Part shown: one piece after another, positions 44,042-53,809 of the stretch
Position numbering within the stretch: position 1 is the stretch's first letter
Layout of the letters: every line of letters begins with the position of its first letter
Assembly (NCBI GenBank): GCA_027924645.1
Contig: BSBN01000763.1
Span: 7,192,001-7,256,000, forward strand
Direction: 5' to 3'
From: Cunninghamia lanceolata
Taxonomy: Eukaryota; Streptophyta; Pinopsida; Cupressales; Cupressaceae
Length of the DNA stretch: 64,000 bases
Made by a program: the position numbers and the translations under genes
The notes under the pieces: generated by a model
The model's database searches: none
Told to the model about the DNA's origin: nothing
What the model saw: the letters and a program-made list of their open reading frames with translations, nothing else

Positions 44042-44359
44042 AAATATCCTGATGATCATCATCATCACATTTTCCCTTCGGCAGGATATTTTCTAAAACA
44101 TGATCCGGTTAGCGAAATATCATGATGACGTCATGTTCTAAGTTTAACGAAGGCTCCGGATATCATGATGACGTCATCCCGATCTGATAAACGAATAAGC
44201 AAATATCCTGATGATCATCATCATCACATTTTCCCTTCGGCAGGATATTTCCCAAAACATGATCCGGTTAGCGAAATATCATGATGACGTCATGTTCTAA
44301 GTTTAACAAAGGCTCCGGATATCATGATGACGTCATCCCGATCTAATAAACGAAGCAGC
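44042..44359. repeat. 159-bp tandem duplication in element F
   Basis: 44042-44200 and 44201-44359 are near-identical (AAATATCCTGATGATCATC ... CCCGATCT), each with two TGACGTCA palindromes. A third partial start follows at 44360. Confidence 0.92.
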
Positions 44360-44740
44360 AAATATCCTGATGATGATCATCATCATCCTGATCTTTCGAG
44401 AGGGTTACCTTGGCCGCAAAAAGGGTCATATTACATTCATCATCCTGATCATGCTCCTTAGGTGACCCGATATCACCATTATCCCCTGATCTTAACTGAA
44501 CATGATGATGACGTCATTTTTTGTACTTTAATGAAACCCGAATATGACGATGACGTCACCATCATCTTCCTTTCCTCAGCAGCAGGATTGTATTCCATAT
44601 CCTCCTTTTCTTCTTCAGCATGATGATGATGATGATCTTGTTCTTTTCTCCAATATGCAGAAGCGAAATATCATGATGACGTCATCAGGACCTTCAGGAG
44701 GGAGAGCATCATATTTCCAGAATATCATGATGATGAAGTG

Positions 44741-46328
44741 AATGTCGGCCAACATGTTTTTTTTGACACGCCGATAGCGATAGTCATGCCGATGGGCGGG
44801 AAATGGAGCGGTGGAATTTTAAAGTGTTTTTTTTTGGCGCCTGTGGCATTTTCCTGGTCAGCGATAGTTGACCCGATGAATTTTGGGCAGTCTGAGCGCA
44901 TTTTGGACGCGTTTGAGGAGTGTTCTGGATCCGATTTCCACAATCTTGCGCAGTCACCTGGGTTTAAACGCTTATTTTAATTTCCTGCTGTTTATGTGAT
45001 AAATGAAATACTTATTGCTTGTCTTGTCTTGCAGGCTTGCAGTTGAGGAAGCAGCTGGAAAGTCAACACAGTGACCTCATGGAGGAAGGAAATCTGATCT
45101 CAGGAGCAAGAAGATAAGGATGAAGTGCGAAAAGTCAAGGCCATTCAAGTAAAGAACAAGGTTGCAGCTGAAGGTATTACTGCAACAGACAAACAGAAGT
45201 TATTACCCAGCTGCCGGAACTTCTCAGAAGGGGCAATATTTCGCCCAGATTTGACACTGCTCAGAGATATTTTGAAGAGCTGGTTCACCTGTATTTATTG
45301 CTGTAACCAAGGGTTTGAACCAGGGGTTCAGTTAGGTTTTTGCTGTAGTGAGGACAACCAGAAAGTCTATATATTGTGCCTCTCTACACTGTAATACTTT
45401 ACAACAGGGATTTTAGGAAAGCAACAAGGGTTACAACAGATATTTTCTTTTAGGAACATACAGCAAGTTAGCATAGTTTAGAAGTAGAAGAAGGAGGTCG
45501 CCTGTTTGTCTGCAGTAAGGTGCGCGTGGAATGTCTGGCTGCCTTACTGTATCTGTAAAGCTTGTAAGTTCTCTGTAGTATGATCAATGAAACTAAGAGT
45601 CATTCCTACATTGTAAATCATGTATGACTATTCGTTTCTAATACAATAGAATCTGGAGTTCGGCATCTATCTTCTGAGTGTTCTCCTGCTCTTCTTTGTG
45701 TTTTGAAATATTTTCTTTGAGAGCTTGCAATTTTAAATGTATGTTTGTGAAAATGCTCAGAACTTACATTTAGGGTTTTTACTGTGGATTTGATCAAATT
45801 ACTGTGATATTTACATAGTGCATAATAGAAACAATTAGATCCTTCGGTAGATTAAATGAGGTATAGATTAGATCTCTCTAACTTTTCCCAACCCATCTGA
45901 AATATTTAGCTGAAAACGTAGAAATCTAAAGGAAATTGTCTCAAATTTGAAGAAGCATGTATAACAGAGCTATAAGTAGACAGTTTTCATAAACAGATAA
46001 AGAAGAAAGCTGCAAAAAATTCAAGAAAACCCTCTGAAACTTGCAGCACAGTATCACTTTTATGCAAATGAACAGAATACTTGCTGAAATCTATGACCTC
46101 TTTGCATATTCTTAGTCCAGTAAGCCACCAAAAACAAACCTAAACTACGTAAGGCCCCTTGAACATTACAGCTTCACATTGACCAACTAAACTTGACCAA
46201 CCGAACCATTATAGACTTGGGATTAGTTGAATCTCAAATGATTCCTTCTTATCTTTCAAGTATAGTTTCAGTTCATTATATGTGAATTTTAACTTATTGT
46301 TATGATTGCATCAAAACAGTCATCAACA
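44741..46328 (+). other. Right part of element F
   Basis: Higher-GC sequence to 45400, then AT-rich to the end. Two short open frames (44738-44980 and 45125-45394) match nothing I recognise. A splice-acceptor-like TTGTCTTGTCTTGCAG at about 45020-45036 lies between them. It may be part of the LTR transcript; I see no gene. Confidence 0.5.
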
Positions 46329-46757
46329 CAAACCACTTATGCCATAAATTACTTACATCATTGGAATGAGTGAGAAAAATAGGAGGGTTAGCAACAAAGT
46401 GATAAAATAGATAAATCCATGAATAATGATCTACTCTCTAACCTACAACTATAGAACCACCATGCATTTCACTAATCACCATTGAATCAGGGGTGAACTC
46501 AACCCACTTGCCTGAACCTATGTGAGTGATTTGATAAACTAATAGGAGATTAGTCGATAATGAGGGCACACAAAGAACATCATGAAATGCGACATACCCC
46601 ACATAAACATAGCCTCTCCCACACACCTCAATAGGAGTGTCATCACCCGTCAAAATAGTAGGCATATTACAAGGCTCCAAAGATGCAAGTTCATCCTTAG
46701 ATGAAGCCATGTGGTGTGAAGCACCCGAATAAAGAACCCAAGTGGATGGTTGTGAAT
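46329..46757 (-). pseudogene. Element C, third segment: Copia protease
   Basis: Minus strand from 46757: WVLYSGASHHM (the DSGAS-H-HM site with the catalytic Asp changed to Tyr), ILTGDDTPIEVCGRGYVYV, FHDVLCVPSLSTNLLLVYQI and GKWVEFTPDSMVI. A stop is at about 46438, after which the pre-integrase LWHK begins near 46340. The Y for D change should abolish protease activity. Coding stops at the LTR of E. Confidence 0.9.
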
Positions 46758-48801
46758 TGTTAGAACATAATGTTATTAGGGGTATAACATTTATATATTG
46801 TTCTAATATGAGGTTTTAAAACCTTATGTTTATTATATATACGATTTAATAATTAATAATCTAATAATTATTAGATTATTAATTATTTAAATGGTTGCTT
46901 TGAATAGGTGTGACTAATACCCCTTAAGATATTTTGCCACCCTTTCTCCTATATTTAAAGAGGTTCTCTCTCATTCGAGAGGTGTGGAATTTGGATGTAA
47001 TGTCCCCTTCCTAATCAGTGTAGTTTGGTGGACAGTTAGCCTATTCAGTGGTTCCCGTAGGCTAATATGTTAGGGTTAGGGAACTTTGGGGTGATGGTTT
47101 ATCCAGTAGGGTGGTAGTATCTGATGTGTTTTTGAGCTCTAATGGTTATGATGTGTACAACACCCTTTTTTCGGGTGATTTTGGTTGAGTTCTTCAATAC
47201 TTACTATTTTTAGTAAGTTAGTTTTGAGCATCGACTGAGTTAGCTGGCAGGGTTACTATTTTTAGATGTGTCGGTGGGAGCGATGGATATCAACTTTTCG
47301 ATATTTGATATAGTCAAATGAATTTAAATAAAATAATGATAAGCTATAAAGTTAAATTAAAAATATAACTTAATCTTTTTTTAATATATTTTATAAAGTG
47401 ACTATAGGGAATAAATTAAAGTGGAAAATGAAACATTATAAGGCTCTTTGAGATGAGCGCCACTTTATGGGAGGCATAAGGAGTTAAAACAAAATTAAAT
47501 ATTTTAATCCCCAACATGGGTGTAGGGTTTGTCAAAGAAAATAAAAGAAGAGTTTGAATGCTCATTTGCATATGCTTGATTTTTACAACACACAGGTATT
47601 TTGTTGGTTGAATGAAGTTCACCATTTTCATGCTTCTTGAGGACAGAAACTCTCATAGAGGACATCTACGGGAGTGAGAGATCTCTCTTGGGTGTTCGTT
47701 GATAACTTCATACATGGGTTATGCCGGGTACTTCATTGTTGTAGATTTTGAGGTTTTACAAGAGGTTTTTGATTGTAGATTTGATGAGAAGAGTTCAACA
47801 AATATTTTTAGATTGTAAATGGAAGAGTTGATAAGGATTTGAAACTATTTGGTGGTCTCATGCTGGCCATACCATCCTAAGAGGAGGCCGTACCAATTTG
47901 CAGCTAATCTTGAGTATATTTTGAGAGTTTTCTCTTCTCCTTTTGGGTGTATCATTAAGGAATAGTTTCAAGTTGTTTGGTGAGCATTTATGAGAGGATT
48001 TAGGAGGTGTTTTGGGAGTTGAAACCGTTGTTGTAATTCCTAGCCTGGTCGTACAACCCTAGGAGATGGCATGAACATTCCAAACCCAAGCGCTCAAGAT
48101 TTGGGCATCATAACTCATGCATTTGAGGTGCCTAGGACATCTTTACTGCTATTCATCATTTGCAAAGCGGAGAAACTAGATTTTGTGGTGTTCGATGATA
48201 GTTTTGCACCTCCAGCTTGCTGCAATCTTTATTTCAAATCTGCAGTTTATCGAACCAGCAAGTGGGTATGTTGATTATTACATTATAATGAGATTTCCCC
48301 TTTTGGTTATCTCTTCTTTTGATGAGATAATGTACTTTTAGATTGTAGTTGAACATGGGTGTTTTAGAAATATGTGTTTGTTAAGTGATTTTTAGTTTTG
48401 CTTAAATTGCTATTATATTTATTGTGAAAACAAACTTCTACATATCCATCTTCTTCTAAAACATAAGCAAAACCAAAGCACAAACACAAAAAATTAGAAA
48501 AAAAATCAAGGTGGGACATTACATTGGAGCTTTATAGTGAATTATATCACTATGGACATGAGGTGTTATTGGCCACGTGGAAGTAAGGAGAAGTGTTTCC
48601 CCAGGTTCAGTCTATTTTTTAATAGAATATTTTTGGTAAGTGTTTTAATAAAATGATGCGTTATGAGATTTTTTACCCAAAAGGGTTTTCCCCATGTATA
48701 TCTTGTGTAATGTGTTAAACTCATGCTTGTATAATCCTCATTTATACTTATTTTATATTTTGTTCATAATGCTTAGTATCCTAAGATCCTAATTTCTAAC
48801 A
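46758..48801 (+). repeat. 5' LTR of Copia element E, split by a lone LTR
   Basis: Starts TGTTAGAACATAATG and ends TTTCTAACA, with 6-bp inverted ends, followed at once by a PBS. Without the insert it is 511 bp. It contains ACCCAAAAGGGTTTTCCCC near 48677, a Copia LTR motif. It interrupts the Copia C protease frame. No matching 3' LTR is in the window. Confidence 0.82.
46996..48523. mobile_element. Lone LTR 3, 1.53 kb, TSD TTGGA
   Basis: Ends are TGTAATGTCCC and GGGACATTACA, a perfect 11-bp inverted pair. Flanked by TTGGA at 46991-46995 and 48524-48528. No coding, PBS or second LTR inside; the longest frames are short. Solo LTR of unknown family, inserted in the LTR of E. The orientation cannot be decided. 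Confidence 0.88.
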
Positions 48802-48813
48802 TGGTATCATAGC
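48802..48813 (+). other. PBS of element E (one substitution)
   Basis: TGGTATCATAGC directly after the LTR; the initiator tRNA-Met type site with G to T at position 9. Confidence 0.8.
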
Positions 48814-51800
48814 AGGTTAGCATATACTAATCATTTTTATAGGTTATATTAGAAGACATGTAGAACTTGATGGGAAACCTCTTAATGCTCAATTAAGACA
48901 TGTGCAAAGCCATCTGTACAAGACATCTAATGTGTCTTTTATATTGTTTTAAAATCAATTCATCAAAAGTTAAGTTAGAAAATTCTAATCATTTTCTTTA
49001 TAGGTAATTTCGGAGAGAATTTAAATACTAACCTTTTTTCCTAACATATTCATATAGCATAGGATTGTGATTGCCATCTATTTGATTGTTGAGTAATGTA
49101 TGATGTTTATTTTTTTGAGTATTATATTTCATAATCTAATTGATTCAAAATTATTCCATTATAACATGATTACATTATCACAAAACCTTTTTAGTGTCTA
49201 TTCTATAGCAAGTTATGCTTCTTTTAATAGATCGTTGTCCTTTATAAAAATCAAAGGATGTGTCTTTTAATGTGGGGGCAATAGTCATAAGTCATGACCT
49301 TTGTCACCCTCCTCCCATGTTTATTAAGTGTAACCCACATTTAAGGGTGATATCTTATTGATCAAGATTCATCTTATATTAAATGCTCTACTCTAATCCA
49401 ATTAAAATCTTTATACAAAGAAAATTCTATTAAATTTGTAATAGTTCCAAGTACTTATAAAAGTTGGAAGTGTCCTTATTTCAATTGGTCAAAATAAACT
49501 TAATTATGCCCTTCAAACAAACAAATTCTGATTTAGAAAAGAAGATGCATATAAAAAACCATTAGAACCATTGATATGATAAAATTACATCCTTCATAAA
49601 ATAAAATGTCACATCCCTTAACCTACAAATAAATTAGACTTTATAAACATGATATCAAACCCTTATCATACAATGAAATAAATGAGTCTCATCCTAAAAT
49701 ATTTACACATAAAAAGTCATTAAAACCATTAAATAAAAATCACTTCCTTCTCCATGAAAGCTGTTGACTCAGTGAAATTCCCTTCCTTTTAGGTTAAATC
49801 ATTTATTTTCATAAAGAAAGTTGTATTTTTATAGATTACTCAAAGTCATTTCTTTTCATAAAGAAAGCTGTATTTTTATAGAGAGTCGAATCCTTCTATG
49901 GAAAGTCAAAAGTTTTATAAAAAGAAGTCGTTCCTTAAAAGAGTCGTATCCTTTAGTAAAAGGATACGAAGATAGAACATTAAAAATGTTAGCATTATTT
50001 TTTAAAAGCTATCCTATCATACGAAGGTAGGGTTAATTAAAAAGAAAGTATCATTTATAAAAAGTAAGACTATTTCTAATTTAAAAATATAGGCTCAATA
50101 AAAAGTAAAACTAATAAAAAATAAGACTATCAAAATATGAAAGTCTTTTTCTTTTTATTTTTTTTATTGTTTGTTTTTTTAAAATTAGTGGATCTTAATT
50201 TCTTTTATTTAGCTATTGACAAAATTAGTTATTTTATTAGAATTAGTGATATGTAGGCACATGTTCAATAGACGAGGATAATGGAGAGAATTGAAGGCAG
50301 GTAATCAATTCATAAGGACCACCTTTTATTGTATCCACATGCATAGTGTTAATTGGTCTAACCCATCTCATTTCTTCAAAGATTAAGACATATGGGCAAG
50401 CCTTCTCAACAAGAAATTTCAAGCTTTGGCGAGAGCTGTCTTTTATACGATGAAATGAATTTGCACCAACCATCCTTTCGATGTGGGTGAGAGAAGGAGA
50501 ATGGCAGTGATATACATAAGTTCTCGGCCTATTAACAAAACAATGAAAGGCCATCCCCTCAAGGTTTAGCTTCATCATTCTCAAGTTCCTAAGGTTTCCT
50601 TTTCAACATATCATTTAATCACTCTTTCTTCATATTCCTTAGTGATAATGAATGCCTTATGACATTAAGGGAATTTGAACTTGGAATCACTCTTATGAGT
50701 ACTCTTCATTGTGCCCCACAATCATTTCACTTTCAGGAATTTTTAATATCAAACCATGCATTTATGTAAATGTTGTAGTCTCTTCTCTCAAGGCAAGAAA
50801 CCTAAAACAAGTTTCTATATTTCTCTCTTTAGTATACATTATGATTCCTACTATGAACATGAATAATATGATATTCAAAGGGAACTTGATAGCATAATTG
50901 GAGTTCTAACTTAATGGGCCACCCTTCTCCATTGAAGGTAGAGCTTATTGGCTAACCTCCTAGAAGGTAACTTTAAACCTTGCATTCTCCAAGGCCAAAA
51001 ATTAGAGATCCCCTTAATCTAATTTGTCATCACTTCCTTGGAATATTTTTGTTAGACATTTGATTAACATCTTTTTGTTTTCTATTTATAATTATAATTA
51101 AAAAGAATAATGTTCTTAACAAGTAGTTAAATTGTTATGTATGGTGGTTTAAATTGGGTTGACTTGACTTAATACTAAGTGCATGGTTACTTCAAGAAAA
51201 ATATGTCATTCTTATGATTGAATATCCAAATTTTCTAGGTCATTTAGATCCGGTAGTAATATTTGCGATGAAGTTGTTTGGATTTCTCATCTTCCTTTGG
51301 TTAACTTATTTAGCAATCATATCATACTTATATGGTCCCAAGGATTATAGGACTATGATAAGATGGTAGTGGAAATGCCTAGCACATACATCAAAGAGCC
51401 CATAAATAGAAATCCTTCCATCACTAGAGCTATGAAAGTTGAAGGACTAGCTTCATTTATTATAAACCTGACATCTCTTATGAGCTACTAAAGCTAAATG
51501 AGCTAGACTCTATCATGCTTTATGTTTGAACATATTGAAACTAACTTTAGAGATATATACTATTATAATCCTTGATATTGTTAATATTTTTTAAAAGACG
51601 TAAGCAACACCTAAAAGTATAAATTTATTACTATTTCTTTTGTAACCTTAGATGATGTTTTGTCTTGGATGTTAAAGAAAATCATCACCTCCAAAAATAA
51701 GACATATCACATAATTTGCATTATCATGCATATAAGATATTGTCATATGTAAAGGATCGTAGTTTAGATAATTATCATGTATATGAAATAATTGATAAAA

Positions 51801-52823
51801 CCTTGGATGAGTTTGTATGGCTAAGGGGTTGATAACATTTGATATTAGTTATTTGTATAATATAATAATCAAGAAGTAATTTTATCCTATATCATGGAAA
51901 AAGAGAGGTCCATTAAGGGACAATACTACATGCTAAAAAGGTATGTCCAAATTGGTGAAGACATCCAAGGTGACATTTTGATTCAATATATAAGTGTTTT
52001 TCACAACTATCTAAGGAGGTTAGTATTTCTCTAAAAACTATAAATTTCTTGGGCATAAAAGAACCTACTTGTAATGGATGGTTGTTGCCCTAATAAACTA
52101 TTCGAAGAGCAAGCCTAGAAAGGATAGCTCACCCATTTCTTTACTTTTTTTATGGATCATTACTATAAGTTTAATGATTATTATTTTCTTTGTAGAAACA
52201 TGGCAAATTATAAAATGCTTATGCTTATGAAAATCTCATATGATCTCCTTGATAAGATCATTAGATGTTTAAGTATTATCATAACATATTATATGTTGAC
52301 TTACTTCTTGTTAAATTAATTGTGGGTTTTTATTATTTCTACATTAAAAATAAATTATTGATTATTGTGTTACTGACTATGTTGCTGACCCTATTGATAA
52401 GACATATACCTCAAACTATGTCTTTAAAATATGGTGCAACTACTATCACATGAATGGAGTAATATTTAAACAACGATCTTCTATAACTCTTGAATCAAAA
52501 TTTGACTACAAAAGTTGCAACAAAAGAATCAATGTGCTTAGGAGATTATTGGAAGTGTTTTTCATCTAGGTGCTATTACAATCCCACTTTATTATATGAT
52601 AAGTCTATTTTCTCTTGACTTCTATTTCTAGAAATAAAGCGCATTTAAAGTTCATGGGCACTTCACTCAAAGGAAAGTCTTTCCATCCTAATATTGTTCC
52701 CTAGTTCTACTAGACTGATTATCATATGGAAGAGATCATATTAGAAGAAATCATATATGTAGTATAGAATCAAACCTCTGTGCAGTACCACTTTCTCCAA
52801 ATTCAAATAAATGATTGGCCATC
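48814..52823 (+). pseudogene. Decayed Copia interior
   Basis: Mostly AT-rich with stops in all frames. Near the right end (about 52420-52720) a decayed Copia RNase H can be followed across frames: YVFKYGATTIT, FKQRSSITLESKFDYKSC-like, RLLEVFFILGAITIPLYY. Short direct repeats of TTTTCATAAAGAAAG(T/C)TG are at about 49805-49880. Whether the left part belongs to E and the right part to another element is uncertain, because the LTR after the PPT differs from the LTR of E. Confidence 0.5.
50243..50584 (-). other. Unidentified 113-codon open frame
   Basis: A minus-strand frame starting MRMMKLNLEGMAFHCFVNRP with ordinary amino-acid composition (FEEMRWVRPINTMHVD), open for 113 codons in an AT-rich context. 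No family recognised and no nearby promoter signal. It could be chance, an antisense shadow or a captured gene fragment. Confidence 0.25.
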
Positions 52824-53134
52824 AAGGGGGAGTGTGAATGACAATGGCACCTCTAGATGTGAGACCTAAGGAATAAATAAGATCTTAGGCATTTTAATGC
52901 CTCAAGACGTAAGGAGTTTCCATTGAGTGGGAGTGTGTATGACAATGGCACCTCCAGATGTAAGAGCTAAGGCATAAAATAAGACCTTAGGCATTTTAAC
53001 ACCTTGGAATGGCTAAATCCTTGGATGTAAGACCTAACAAACATAACATAAGACCTCTAGGCATTATATGTACGCTCTATGGACATATTGAAAATTCTTC
53101 TCTATAAATCTTCAACTTGTAAAAGCATTGTATT
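52824..53134 (+). repeat. PPT and truncated 3' LTR of a Copia-like element (G)
   Basis: AAGGGGGAG at 52824-52832, then TGTGAATGACAATGGCACC. The LTR is cut at 53134 by element D. Inside it, a 101-bp step repeat occurs: AGTGTG(A/T)ATGACAATGG at 52831 and at 52932, each followed by CACCTC(T/C)AGATGT and a CTTAGGCATTTTAA block. Confidence 0.65.
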
Positions 53135-53237
53135 TGTAGACACCTAAAATTGACATATCTTATGACATCACCTTGTTGATACCACCTTGAGACACATTTT
53201 GTCCTAGGACCCTTACATAACCCTTATATCACCTAAT

Positions 53238-53428
53238 TAGTTAAATAAATTATATTTATTTAACTAATCCCATTTTAATCCCATTTGTCCTCTCATAGCC
53301 AATTAATTAAATAAATTATATTTATTTAATTAATTCCCACCTTTCCTCCATCATTCAATTTAAATAAATAAAATATTTATTTAAATTAGCCCTCACCATA
53401 TAATTAAATAATTTTATTATTTAAATTA
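53238..53428. repeat. Four AT-rich hairpins in the D LTR
   Basis: TTAGTTAAATAAAT...ATTTATTTAACTAA at 53241, AATTAATTAAATAAAT... at 53299, ATTTAAATAAATA... at 53356 and TAATTAAATAATTT... at 53401. Each is a near-perfect inverted repeat with a loop of only a few bases. Confidence 0.85.
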
Positions 53429-53809
53429 TCCTCACACATGTTTCCCACATAATTTAAATAAAAACTTATTTGTCACACTACCAACCACTTTGTCACACTA
53501 CCCTATCCTCAACCACTTACCACCTTCATTAAATGAGTGATCCAAAATTAAATCATCTCTTAATCCTAGCCATCCACATCTTTTAATCTCAACCATTCAT
53601 CCTTGATCCACGTCTCACTTAATCCTATCTATCCATCACTTATCTAATCCTAGCCATCCATTCCTATCCCTCATCTCTTATAAATCAAGCATCACCCAAG
53701 TCATTTGGGGGATCCACACTTCAAGTATCATCATGCTGTCAAAATCACTCTAGATCTTTATAGCCATCATCTTCATACTAGTGTTATGCTGTAGAAATTA
53801 TGAGCAATT

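Larger units (their letters stand above)
42950..44740. repeat. CATCATGATGACGTCAT-rich region of element F
   Basis: Dozens of ATCATCATGATATTT, ATCCTGATGA and GATGATCATCATC words. Eight exact TGACGTCA palindromes are at 43428, 44126, 44169, 44285, 44328, 44509, 44551 and 44677. TGACGTCA is the core bound by bZIP/CREB-type factors (TGA and others in plants). Whether it is used is unknown. Confidence 0.88.
42823..46328 (+). mobile_element. Element F: 3.5-kb lone LTR-like insertion, TSD CAAAC
   Basis: Begins TGTTGTGATG and ends CAGTCATCAACA (TGTTG/CAACA inverted ends), flanked by CAAAC at 42818-42822 and 46329-46333. Copia C pre-integrase coding resumes on both sides. There is no repeated terminal pair, PBS or pol inside, so I read it as a solo LTR. 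A TATA-like CTATATATTG near 45368 and a polyadenylation-like region after 45580 (AATACAATAGAATC) suggest plus orientation. The 1.8 kb at 42950-44740 is dominated by CATCATGATG/TGACGTCA words. A minus-strand, non-LTR explanation is not excluded. Confidence 0.8.

Noticed and set aside
42950..44740. CRISPR-like or regularly spaced array in CATCATGATG-rich DNA
   Set aside because: Spacing is irregular, there are no unique spacers of constant length, and the context is a plant LTR.
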